Of a stretch of DNA of 64,000 nt, positions 52,366-59,846 are shown one piece after another. Below the pieces are notes generated by a model. It was not told where the DNA came from and did no database searches. It was given only the letters and a program-made list of their open reading frames with translations. The position numbers and the translations under genes are program-made. Every line of letters begins with the position of its first letter. Position 1 is the first letter of the stretch. The stretch is from DATAUD01 sp036268455 (GTDB lineage: Bacteria; Verrucomicrobiota; Verrucomicrobiia; Limisphaerales; Palsa-1400), in NCBI GenBank assembly GCA_036268455.1, contig DATAUD010000101.1:1-64000 (forward strand), in the 5' to 3' direction.

Positions 52366-53109
52366 TTACATCACCATGCCACCATCAACCGTCAGCACCT
52401 GGCCCGTGATATAACGCGCGCCCGGGCTGGCCAGAAACAGCGCCGCCGCGGCGATGTCGTCCGCCTGCCCCAGCGAACTCAACGGTATCCGCTTAAGCAA
52501 ATCCGCTTTCAACTCCGGCGTCAACACCGCTGTCATGTCCGTCTCGATAAACCCCGGCGCCAGCGCATTGACCGTCACGCCGCGGGAGGCGAATTCCTTG
52601 GCCACAGCCTTCGTAAAACCGATCAACGCCGCTTTGCTCGCCGCATAATTGCACTGTCCGGCGTTGCCAATAAGTCCGATGACGGACGAAATATTGATAA
52701 CGCGTCCGGCCCGCTGCTTAAGGAAACCGCGACTGAAGCCCTTTGTAAAGGAAAAGGCCCCTTTGAGATTGGTGTCCAACACGGCGTCCCAATCTTCTTC
52801 GCTCAATCTCATCAGAAGTCCGTCGCGGGTGATACCGGCGTTGTTGACCAAGATGTCCACCTTCCCGGCCTCCACGAGAATTTTTTCGGCGGCCGCCAGA
52901 ACGGCGGCGGAGTCCGCGACATCCACCGCGTAAGCCCAGGCTTTTCGACCGCGCGCACGGACTTCACCGGCCACCTTTTCCGCGTTTTCCGCGTTGCGGG
53001 AAACCGAGACGATATGAGCGCCCTCGGAAGCAAATTTCAGGGCGATGGCCCGGCCTATCCCGCGGCCCGCGCCGGTGATCACAGCGATCTGGTTGTCCAA
53101 TTGAGGCAT
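52366..53109 (-). CDS. fabG: 3-Oxoacyl-ACP reductase
   Basis: A 247-residue short-chain dehydrogenase that reduces 3-oxoacyl-ACP with NADPH. It has the cofactor motif TGAGRGIGRAIA, the NNAG motif in DILVNNAGITRDG, and the catalytic Ser-Tyr-Lys set in VINISSVIGLIGNAGQCNYA-ASKAAL. The C-terminus ITGQVLTVDGGMVM is typical of FabG. It follows fabD by 12 bp and precedes acpP by about 78 bp. Confidence 0.95.
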   Translation of the reverse strand: MPQLDNQIAVITGAGRGIGRAIALKFASEGAHIVSVSRNAENAEKVAGEVRARGRKAWAYAVDVADSAAVLAAAEKILVEAGKVDILVNNAGITRDGLLMRLSEEDWDAVLDTNLKGAFSFTKGFSRGFLKQRAGRVINISSVIGLIGNAGQCNYAASKAALIGFTKAVAKEFASRGVTVNALAPGFIETDMTAVLTPELKADLLKRIPLSSLGQADDIAAAALFLASPGARYITGQVLTVDGGMVM

Positions 53110-53121
53110 TGTTTGATTCGG

Positions 53122-54057
53122 TTAAGGGTTGGCGGCCAGCGCATGGACCGTCGCTTCGAGGCTGGGAACGTCAGCCACGTTCAGAGTTTCGGCGGTTTTA
53201 TCGATGCGTCTCAAAAATCCGCTCAAGGTTGTGCCCGGACCCAATTCGATAAACCGCCGAAATCCCTGCTTAAGCAAAAAACGAATCGAATCCTCCCATC
53301 GCACGGGCGAAACGACCTGGTCCACCAAGCGCTGGCGGATTTCCTCCGGCGCACCGTGCGGGCGTGCGGTGACGTTGGAAATGACGGAGAACGTAGGCGG
53401 CTGAAGGGATGTTTGCGCGAGAAGGGCCTCCACTTTCGCCTTTGCGCCGGCCATCAAACGCGAATGGTAAGCGCCCGCCACCGGCAGCAACAGGGCGCGT
53501 TTGGCTCCTTTGGAGGTTGCCAGCTCGCACGCTTTGGCGACCTTCTCTTTTTCCCCGGAAATGACGATCTGCCCGGGGCAATTCAAATTGGCCATTTCGA
53601 CGTCCGCCTCCGCGCAGACACCGCGAAGGGTTTGCGCGTCCATTCCGAGCACGGCGGCCATCGTGCCGGAGGTGGCGTCGCACGCTTCCTGCATGAAGCG
53701 CCCCCGCTGTCGCGACACGTTAAGGCCGTCCTCGAAAGAAAAGACGCCCGCGGCGGCCAGGGCGGTCAGTTCGCCGAGAGAAAGGCCGGCGGTGGCCTGG
53801 TATTGCAATTGCGGCGCGCGTTCCTTCAACAATTGGAAGGCGGCCCAACTGGTCACAAAAATGCCGGGCTGGGCATTTTCGGTGCGGGTCAAATCCATCT
53901 CCGGCCCGTTGAAACAAAGGGTTGGCAAATCAAAACCGAGCGTTTGGCGGGCGCGTTCAAACCAGGCATTGGCCTGGGGTAATTGAGCGGCAAGATCGCG
54001 GCCCATGCCGACGTATTGGGCGCCTTGCCCTGCAAACAGTAATGCGGTTTTTTGCAT
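53122..54057 (-). CDS. fabD: Malonyl-CoA:ACP transacylase
   Basis: A 311-residue acyltransferase that loads malonyl groups on ACP. The N-terminus KTALLFAGQGAQYVGMGRDL is characteristic. The catalytic Ser is in ATAGLSLGELTAL, where Leu replaces the usual His of GHSLGE. The catalytic His is in VAGAYHSRLM, and the segment FIELGPGTTLSGFLRRI completes the active site. It begins the fab cluster. It is divergent from the FAD-dependent protein gene with about 90 bp between starts. Confidence 0.94.
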   Translation of the reverse strand: MQKTALLFAGQGAQYVGMGRDLAAQLPQANAWFERARQTLGFDLPTLCFNGPEMDLTRTENAQPGIFVTSWAAFQLLKERAPQLQYQATAGLSLGELTALAAAGVFSFEDGLNVSRQRGRFMQEACDATSGTMAAVLGMDAQTLRGVCAEADVEMANLNCPGQIVISGEKEKVAKACELATSKGAKRALLLPVAGAYHSRLMAGAKAKVEALLAQTSLQPPTFSVISNVTARPHGAPEEIRQRLVDQVVSPVRWEDSIRFLLKQGFRRFIELGPGTTLSGFLRRIDKTAETLNVADVPSLEATVHALAANP

Positions 54058-54148
54058 CGTGCGGGGCCACTAAACACGAAGCGGGGGCCTTGGAAAAGAG
54101 TTTTCTCGCCTTTATCAAACACGACGGGCCAATATAATTCGAAAGCGA

Positions 54149-55591
54149 ATGAAAAGAATTGCGATCATCGGGGGCGGATTCAGCGGGACGGTCACTGCGA
54201 TTAATCTGGCCAGGTTGATCTCGGTGCCGATCCACATCACGATCATCAATAAAGCCGCGCCCGCATGCCGGGGAGTCGCTTACAGCACGCGGAACGGAAG
54301 CCATCTGCTCAACGTGGTCGCGCGAAACATGTCGGCCCTGGCGGATCAGCCGAATCATTTTGTGGAATGGCTCGGCACGCGTTGCGAATATCTGGATGAA
54401 CCGGTGGCCGGGTTGCGGGAGAGATTTGTGCCGCGCAGAGTTTATGGGGATTATATTCACAGCCTGTTTCAGTGGTACGCAGGAGAACTGGCTGGGGAAA
54501 AACAGACACGGCTTGAATTCGTCCAGGATGACGCGGAGGACATTTCCATTGAGGACGAAAGCGCCGGCGTGACTTTGGGGGGCGGACAAACCATCAAGGC
54601 GGACAAAGTGGTCTTGGCTGTGGGGAACCAGACGCCGGCGCCGTTTCGGTTGCGCGGTTTGAATGTGCAAAGCGCAAAATACATCGGGAATCCGTGGATC
54701 GGTTGGGAGGAAAAGTTGCCGGCGCGGGACAAAGACCTCTTGCTCATCGGGACGGGGTTGACGATGGTGGACGCGTTTCTAAGTTTGAAAGACCTCGAAT
54801 GGCGCGGGAAGATTTTTGCCGTTTCGCGCAACGGGCTGCTGCCGCTTTCACATTTTAAGGGCTTTGAATATCCGGATTACCTGGATGACAAAATGCACCC
54901 GATTGGGTTGCGGAAGGCGTTTTCGATTTTTAAACAGCACTACCGCGCTACCAAGGCGCGTAATCTTAACCCGGCCATTTTGGTCGATAAGCTCCGGCCT
55001 GTGACGCAACGGATCTGGCAGGATTTTTCGCCGTTCGAGAAGCGGCAGTTCAACCGGCATTTCCGGACGCGGTGGAACGTGACGCGGCACCGCATCGCGC
55101 CGGAAATCCACCAGCAATTGCGCGAGGCGATTGCGGGCGGGCGATTGGAAGTCATCAAGGGGCGTCTGGTGGAATGCGATGAAGTGAGCGGAAGAATGAC
55201 GGTTTCGGTTGAAAGCAACGGGAAGAGGCGGGCCATTGAAGCGGGGGCTGTGATCAATTGCACGGGGCCAAAGGAAAATTACGTTCCGTCGGAGTCCGCG
55301 TTGTTCAACAACCTATTTTTCCGGGGATTGGTCCAGCAGGACGCGATGAACATGGGGATCAAGGCGGCGCCGAATTTTGGGGTCGTGGACCGGGACGGGA
55401 ATATTTCCGAAATTCTGTTCGCCATCGGCTCGCTTTTGAAGGGGACGTTGTGGGAGAGCACGGCGGTGCCGGAGCTTCGATCCCAGACTTTCCGGCTTGC
55501 GGAAACCATCGCCAGGCAACTGGAAAAAAACGCGGCGGAGAAAATCCATATTTCGGAAGTCATGCAGGAAGTGGTGGAATATTCGATTTGA
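54149..55591 (+). CDS. FAD/NAD(P)-binding protein (NAD_binding_9 family)
   Basis: A 480-residue flavoprotein. The N-terminal Rossmann motif is RIAIIGGGFSGTVTAINLAR, and a second dinucleotide motif follows in KDLLLIGTGLTMVDAFLSL. The segments VAYSTRNGSHLLNVVARNMS and PNHFVEWL place it in the FAD-NAD(P)-binding family PF13454. This includes hydroxyacyl/oxidoreductase-like proteins of mostly unknown substrate, related to N-hydroxylating monooxygenases. It is not membrane bound. It overlaps the convergent glycosylase gene by 32 bp at its 3' end. Confidence 0.8.
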   Translation: MKRIAIIGGGFSGTVTAINLARLISVPIHITIINKAAPACRGVAYSTRNGSHLLNVVARNMSALADQPNHFVEWLGTRCEYLDEPVAGLRERFVPRRVYGDYIHSLFQWYAGELAGEKQTRLEFVQDDAEDISIEDESAGVTLGGGQTIKADKVVLAVGNQTPAPFRLRGLNVQSAKYIGNPWIGWEEKLPARDKDLLLIGTGLTMVDAFLSLKDLEWRGKIFAVSRNGLLPLSHFKGFEYPDYLDDKMHPIGLRKAFSIFKQHYRATKARNLNPAILVDKLRPVTQRIWQDFSPFEKRQFNRHFRTRWNVTRHRIAPEIHQQLREAIAGGRLEVIKGRLVECDEVSGRMTVSVESNGKRRAIEAGAVINCTGPKENYVPSESALFNNLFFRGLVQQDAMNMGIKAAPNFGVVDRDGNISEILFAIGSLLKGTLWESTAVPELRSQTFRLAETIARQLEKNAAEKIHISEVMQEVVEYSI

Positions 55592-56183
55592 CGCGGCGGG
55601 AAACGAAGGCGCTCTTTTCAAGAAAGAATCTCAAGGGCAAATGCGCGGCGCGACTGAGGCCAACGCGCGTAGCGATGACCATCGGGCCGCGTTGCCGCCG
55701 GAACCGCGCGACTTGCGGATTTCTCGCGATGAAAAGCGGCGCGGACGGTTCGCACAAATCAACACCGTTGACTTCGCGTCCGATGGAAAGGGCGGCGCAA
55801 AGTTTTCCAGGCCCGTTGGAAAGGCCGATTGTTGTGGGAAAGGGCCTGTTTTTGCGCATTAGGTCTTCCCCGAATTCAACTTCGATGGCGCGGATCAAGA
55901 CGGCCTCGGGGCGATGACACACGACGTTGACGCAGAAGTGGGCGCCGTAGATGTAGTAAACGTAAGCGCGGCCCGGAGGCCCGAACATGATGCGATTGCG
56001 GGGAGTTTCACCGATGTAAGCGTGTGACGCGGGATCGCCCACCAAGTAGGCTTCGGTTTCAACAATCGGGCCGCCGCAAAGTCCCTCGGGCAAACGACGG
56101 ATGAGCCAGTGGCCGAGGAGCCGCGGAGCGACGAGCTCCGCGGAAGGTTGAAAAAATGAACGCCGCAAGGGCGCAAAGATCAT
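55560..56183 (-). CDS. 3-Methyladenine DNA glycosylase (AAG/MPG type)
   Basis: A 207-residue base-excision repair enzyme of the alkyladenine glycosylase family. Typical segments are ELVAPRLLGHWLIRRLPEG, IVETEAYLVGDPASHAYIGE (with the active-site Glu and Tyr region), NRIMFGPPGRAYVYYIYGAH, VLIRAIEVEFG and LSNGPGKLCAALSIGREVNG. The length is normal. Its last 32 bp are shared with the oppositely transcribed flavoprotein gene, and it follows the oxidoreductase gene by 15 bp. Confidence 0.93.
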   Translation of the reverse strand: MIFAPLRRSFFQPSAELVAPRLLGHWLIRRLPEGLCGGPIVETEAYLVGDPASHAYIGETPRNRIMFGPPGRAYVYYIYGAHFCVNVVCHRPEAVLIRAIEVEFGEDLMRKNRPFPTTIGLSNGPGKLCAALSIGREVNGVDLCEPSAPLFIARNPQVARFRRQRGPMVIATRVGLSRAAHLPLRFFLEKSAFVSRRVKSNIPPLPA

Positions 56184-56198
56184 CCAAGATGGTTTGGC

Positions 56199-57542
56199 TC
56201 AGGCGAAGTGATAGTCAAACGGTTTGCGCATTTCGCGGACGAGCCATTTGTTATCCTCGCGAGCACCTTCGCCGGTGAATTTCTCGCGGGCGAGGTCCCA
56301 ATGGAGCTTGCGGCCGAGGCGCAGCGCAATCACGCCGAGATGACAGACGGACGCGGAGCGGTGGCCAGTCTCGACATCGGCGACCGGCAACTCGCGGGAA
56401 CGGACGCAATCGAAAAAGTTCTGCATGTGGTCGTTGCTGACGCGCAGGCGTTGCGAGCCGGCGGGAAGCGGGGTGCGGAGCAGCGAATCGTCGCTGGCTT
56501 CGATTTCCTCGCGGTTGACCCAAATCCAGCCGTTGGAGCCTTCGAATTTGATTCCGTTGCGCTGGCCGTCCTCCTTGACGACGCCGCCATAGATGGTGTC
56601 GTCGGAGGTGGTCTTGACAGTTTGCAGGACGCCGTTGGCCCAAGTGAAATTGACTTCGTAATCGCTATACGCGGTGTAGCCGCCGGGAATCGGCTCGGTC
56701 AAATGCCTTCCTTCAATCGAGACAGGGCCGTCAAGGCCGAGCGCCCAGCGGGCGATGTCGTTGTGGTGGGCGCCCCAATCGGTCATCGTTCCGCCCGCGT
56801 AATCGTACCAATAGCGAAACATCGTGTGGCAGCGTTGGGGAACGTAATCGACGCTGTGGGTCTGGCCTTGCCAGAAATCCCAATTCAGGCCGTTGGGAAC
56901 TGGCTTGGACGAGAACGGCCCCTGACGCAATCCGGCCGGGAGCCAGACGGTGATCTGCTTGAGCTTGCCGAGGCGCTCGTTGCGGACGAGTTCGCAGGCG
57001 AGGCGGAACCGGGAACTGCTGCGCTGCTGCGTGCCGGTCTGAAAGACGATTTTGTTTTTCCGGACGGCGCTGACGACGTGATGGCCTTCGTCGATGGTGA
57101 GCGTGAGGGGCTTTTCACCATAGACATCCTTGCGCGCTTTGGCGGCGGCGATGTTGACGAGGGTATGCCAATGATCGGGGGTGCCGTTGACGATGGCGTG
57201 AATGTCGCCGCGCTCCATGACTTTTCGCAGATCGTTGTACTTGGCGGGAGTTTTGCCGTCTTTGGTGAATTGCTCCGCGGCGGCGGCGGCGTGAGTGTCA
57301 TCGACGTCGCAGACGGCGACAACTTCCGCGCCTTTTTGGGTGGCCCAATTGGCGTCGTTGCGCCCCTGCCCTCCGCAACCGACGAGCGCGATTGAAATGC
57401 GGTCATTTGGGGCGACGGCGCCGGAGGTTTGGGCGGAAGCAAGATCGCGTTCGATAAACCAGGCAGGCAGGCCGGTGGCGGCCGCCGCGAGGGAACAACG
57501 TTTGAGGAAAGTACGGCGTGAAACGAAAAATGAGGTGGTCAC
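56199..57542 (-). CDS. Tat-exported Gfo/Idh/MocA-family oxidoreductase
   Basis: A 447-residue NAD(P)-dependent oxidoreductase starting at GTG 57542. The N-terminus SRRTFLKRCSLAAAATGLPA is a twin-arginine signal. The Rossmann motif is ISIALVGCGGQGRNDANWAT, and the family E-K-P motif is in DVYGEKPLTLTIDEGHHVV. The C-terminal domain has YDYAGGTMTDWGAHHNDIAR with the substrate-binding His pair. Such exported proteins are abundant in Planctomycetota and Verrucomicrobiota and probably oxidise sugars or inositols outside the cytoplasm. The substrate is unknown. It lies downstream of the pseudopilin pair on the same strand. Confidence 0.9.
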   Translation of the reverse strand: MTTSFFVSRRTFLKRCSLAAAATGLPAWFIERDLASAQTSGAVAPNDRISIALVGCGGQGRNDANWATQKGAEVVAVCDVDDTHAAAAAEQFTKDGKTPAKYNDLRKVMERGDIHAIVNGTPDHWHTLVNIAAAKARKDVYGEKPLTLTIDEGHHVVSAVRKNKIVFQTGTQQRSSSRFRLACELVRNERLGKLKQITVWLPAGLRQGPFSSKPVPNGLNWDFWQGQTHSVDYVPQRCHTMFRYWYDYAGGTMTDWGAHHNDIARWALGLDGPVSIEGRHLTEPIPGGYTAYSDYEVNFTWANGVLQTVKTTSDDTIYGGVVKEDGQRNGIKFEGSNGWIWVNREEIEASDDSLLRTPLPAGSQRLRVSNDHMQNFFDCVRSRELPVADVETGHRSASVCHLGVIALRLGRKLHWDLAREKFTGEGAREDNKWLVREMRKPFDYHFA

Positions 57543-57596
57543 AGATTTAATTAAATGAAGGGTTCACCGGAAGGCAAGTCGCGCGACACTTTCGAA

Positions 57597-58496
57597 TCAA
57601 TTCTGAATGCAGGCGTGACCACAAAGCCAAATGCGATCGACATAGTTTGGCGGAGGATTCGCCGGATCGACCAGGCTGCCACCGGGAACGACAGGAACAT
57701 CCGTCGCGTGATTCAACCATTTATGAATTTCAGAATGACCGTCGCTAAAGGAAAAGCCGGCGGCGCCATTGTGATAAGATGCGGGCAAGTCCGAGCCGGA
57801 CCAACTTGTGGGGACGCTAGGCGATCCTTGATCTCCAGTATCGAAATATCCGTCGTTAATGCTGTCCGGATGCTCGTCAAGGAAGACGTAAATGTTCGCC
57901 GGCTGTGGAATGTTGGATAATTTCAAATACTGTGGCCAGGTTGTGTTGAATTGATTTTTCCCCACGTAGGTGTTGTCAACTACGCCACTGCTAGCGGCGC
58001 CACCGCCACCCTCGGGACCATCCGAGAAAAGACCCAGAAAGTCGTTCATGGAATAGCTTCGAACTCGCTGCTGGAACCCCGCCTGTTGTTGCACGGCACT
58101 CAGAAATTGATCGGCGGGGCATTTGTAGGAACCGATTGAACCTCCCATATAATTTCCCAAAAGACCGAGGCGCAAAAGGGCGGTATTTGTATTGTCGGAG
58201 GAAATCGTCCAATCCATGTCATCGACACACCAGGTGTGGTAGAGCTTATTGGCAACAGCATTCTGAGTCTGAAGGACTCCGAAATTATTGACGCATTTGT
58301 CGCCGTTGTCGCTGGCGTACATGGTCCAGGCTTTGGCCATTTGGTTGCCGTTGTTCATGCATTGAACCCCTTGCGCAGCAACTTTGGCTTTGGCCAGGGC
58401 CGGCAACAACATCGCCGCCAAAATGGCAATAATCGCAATAACGACAAGCAGCTCGATCAATGTAAAGCCGTCGTTGGAACCGGGGTCGGGTTTCAT
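57597..58496 (-). CDS. H-X9-DG pseudopilin (intact copy of a tandem pair)
   Basis: A 299-residue protein. I start it at ATG 58496, which puts the prepilin signal GSNDGFTLIELLVVIAIIAI within the first 30 residues. Cleavage would follow G and the helix ends AAMLLPALAKAK. Blocks include CMNNGNQMAKAWTMYASDNG and PQPANIYVFLDEHPDSINDG. The C-terminal H-X9-DG motif is exact: YHNGAAGFSFSDGHSEIHKW. The end NYVDRIWLCGHACIQN carries two Cys. It is about 75% identical by eye to the frameshifted copy upstream. A promoter-like sequence lies unusually close to the ATG. Confidence 0.92.
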   Translation of the reverse strand: MKPDPGSNDGFTLIELLVVIAIIAILAAMLLPALAKAKVAAQGVQCMNNGNQMAKAWTMYASDNGDKCVNNFGVLQTQNAVANKLYHTWCVDDMDWTISSDNTNTALLRLGLLGNYMGGSIGSYKCPADQFLSAVQQQAGFQQRVRSYSMNDFLGLFSDGPEGGGGAASSGVVDNTYVGKNQFNTTWPQYLKLSNIPQPANIYVFLDEHPDSINDGYFDTGDQGSPSVPTSWSGSDLPASYHNGAAGFSFSDGHSEIHKWLNHATDVPVVPGGSLVDPANPPPNYVDRIWLCGHACIQN

Positions 58497-58531
58497 AAGC
58501 CCAATTAAAGCAATATTTCGAGGAATGTCAC
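58497..58531 (-). promoter_or_regulatory. Conserved promoter-like element of pseudopilin copy 1
   Basis: On the minus strand GTGACA (58531-58526) and TTTAAT (58509-58504) are 16 bases apart, and only seven bases separate TTTAAT from the ATG at 58496. Exactly the same spacing exists before copy 2, although the spacer bases differ. No Shine-Dalgarno is visible, so a leaderless or near-leaderless transcript is possible. Confidence 0.4.
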
Positions 58532-58621
58532 GGTTAAAATGGTCATTCGCCCGGCTACTACTTTGGTATAGCAAGCTGGGCTGAACATGATTCCCATGAG
58601 GCAGACCGGTCGGTTCCCGTA

Positions 58622-59526
58622 TCAATTCTGAATGCAGGCATCGCCACAAAGCCAGATGCGATCTACATAGTTCGGGGGAATTCCCATGGCGGGGTTATTA
58701 AAAAAGCCGCCCGGATTGACAGGAAGGTCAGTGGTCGAGTTTAACCATTTGTGAATTTCGGAATGGCCGTCGCTAAAGGAAAAGCCGGCGGCGCCATTGT
58801 GATAGACGCGGGCAAGTCCGAGCCAGACCAAGTCGTGGGGGCATTGGGCGATCCTTGATTCCCATTATCGAAATATCCATCGTTGATGCTGTTCGGATGC
58901 TCGTCAAGGAAGACGTAGATGTTGGCCGGCTGCGGAATGTTGGCTATTTTCACAAACTGCGGCCAGGCATTGTTGAACTGGTTTTTCCCCTGATAGGTGT
59001 AGTCGGTACCGGTTCCAGGCTCTCCTTCAGCGTCGTTGGGACCGTCTGAAAAATAACCCAGGAAGTCGTTCATGGAATCGCTTCGAACTCGCTCCTGAAA
59101 TTGCGCCTGTTGTTGCGCGACGCTCAAAAATCGATCGGCGGGGCATTTGTAAGAACCAACTGAACCTGCCATATATTGCGCCAAAAGACCGAGGCGCAAA
59201 AGGGCGGTATTGGTGTCTTCCGAATTGGCCACAGCAGACCAATCCATGACATCGACACACCAGGTATGGTAGAGCTTATTCTCAACGTCATAGCCAGTCG
59301 GAACGATTCCGTAATTATTGACACATCTGCCTCTATTGTCGCTGGCGTACATGATCCAGGCTTTAGCCATTTGGCTGCAGTTGTTCATACATTGAATGCC
59401 TTGGGCTTGAACCTTTGCTCCGGCGAGAGTGGGCAGGAGCATAGCCGCCAAAACGCCGATAATCGCAATAACAATAAGCAGCTCGACCAATGTAAAGCCG
59501 TCGTTGGAACCAGGGGCGGGTTTCAT
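58622..59526 (-). pseudogene. H-X9-DG pseudopilin, frameshifted copy
   Basis: From ATG 59526 the frame encodes GFTLVELLIVIAIIGVLAAM and follows copy 1 through WSGSDLPAS. There it shifts and ends early at 58741. The alternative frame from about 58800 continues YHNGAAGFSFSDGHSEIHKW and ends at 58622 with RIWLCGDACIQN. Comparison with copy 1 shows one base lost: TCTTATCAC in copy 1 reads TCTATCAC here, near 58804. The H-X9-DG motif is therefore out of frame. It is either a recent pseudogene or a sequencing error. The repaired product would be about 300 residues. Confidence 0.75.
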
Positions 59527-59561
59527 AAGATTAATTAAAACATTCGGTCGAGGAATGTCAC
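59527..59561 (-). promoter_or_regulatory. Conserved promoter-like element of pseudopilin copy 2
   Basis: GTGACA (59561-59556) and TTTAAT (59539-59534) on the minus strand, 16 bases apart, with seven bases between TTTAAT and ATG 59526. The arrangement is the same as before copy 1. The shared block CGAGGAATGTCACGGT on the plus strand shows that the duplication included this region. Confidence 0.4.
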
Positions 59562-59581
59562 GGTCAAAATGGCTCTTCGCG

Positions 59582-59740
59582 CTACCACTTTGGTCTAGCC
59601 AGATCGGCCGAGACCATGGGTTTGGTCGCCGTCGTTTGTTCCAAGTCGAAGGCGCCTTTCCAGTGAATATCACGAAATGAACTTCCCGCCAGGATCTCAA
59701 ATCGGCCGTTCTCTGCCAGCCAACCGGCTTTATCGGGTCC
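59582..59740 (-). pseudogene. Detached C-terminal fragment of a GH3 glycoside hydrolase
   Basis: Read from 59740 the minus strand encodes PDKAGWLAENGRFEILAGSS-FRDIHWKGAFDLEQTT and ends at TAG 59584-59582. The intact GH3 gene at 61873 ends with PDKGGWLAEKGGFEILVGSS and SRDIRWKGDFELEQTT. This is therefore the last 50 or so codons of a second GH3 gene with no start and no catalytic part. Similarity begins abruptly at about 59740. Weaker traces of the same tail precede pseudopilin copy 1, near 58550-58590. Confidence 0.75.
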
Positions 59741-59784
59741 TGATGTCCTGTGTTCCAGTGCTCAATTCTCTGTGTTCAATTCTC

Positions 59785-59812
59785 TTGACATTACCCAGAG
59801 TTTTGGTAGCGT
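59785..59812 (+). promoter_or_regulatory. Promoter of the S74-domain protein gene
   Basis: TTGACA at 59785-59790, a 16-base spacer, and TAGCGT at 59807-59812 give a perfect -35 and a TA---T -10. The predicted start is about 28 bases before ATG 59847. A CAATTCTCT direct repeat (59763 and 59777) lies just upstream. Confidence 0.5.
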
Positions 59813-59846
59813 GGAGGCCTTAAAAATATTCTCCCCTTCCGGATAT

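Noticed and set aside
56208..57395. 395-codon plus-strand frame antisense to the Gfo/Idh gene
   Set aside because: The minus-strand gene has a Tat signal and all family motifs. The antisense frame is a by-product of codon use in GC-rich DNA.
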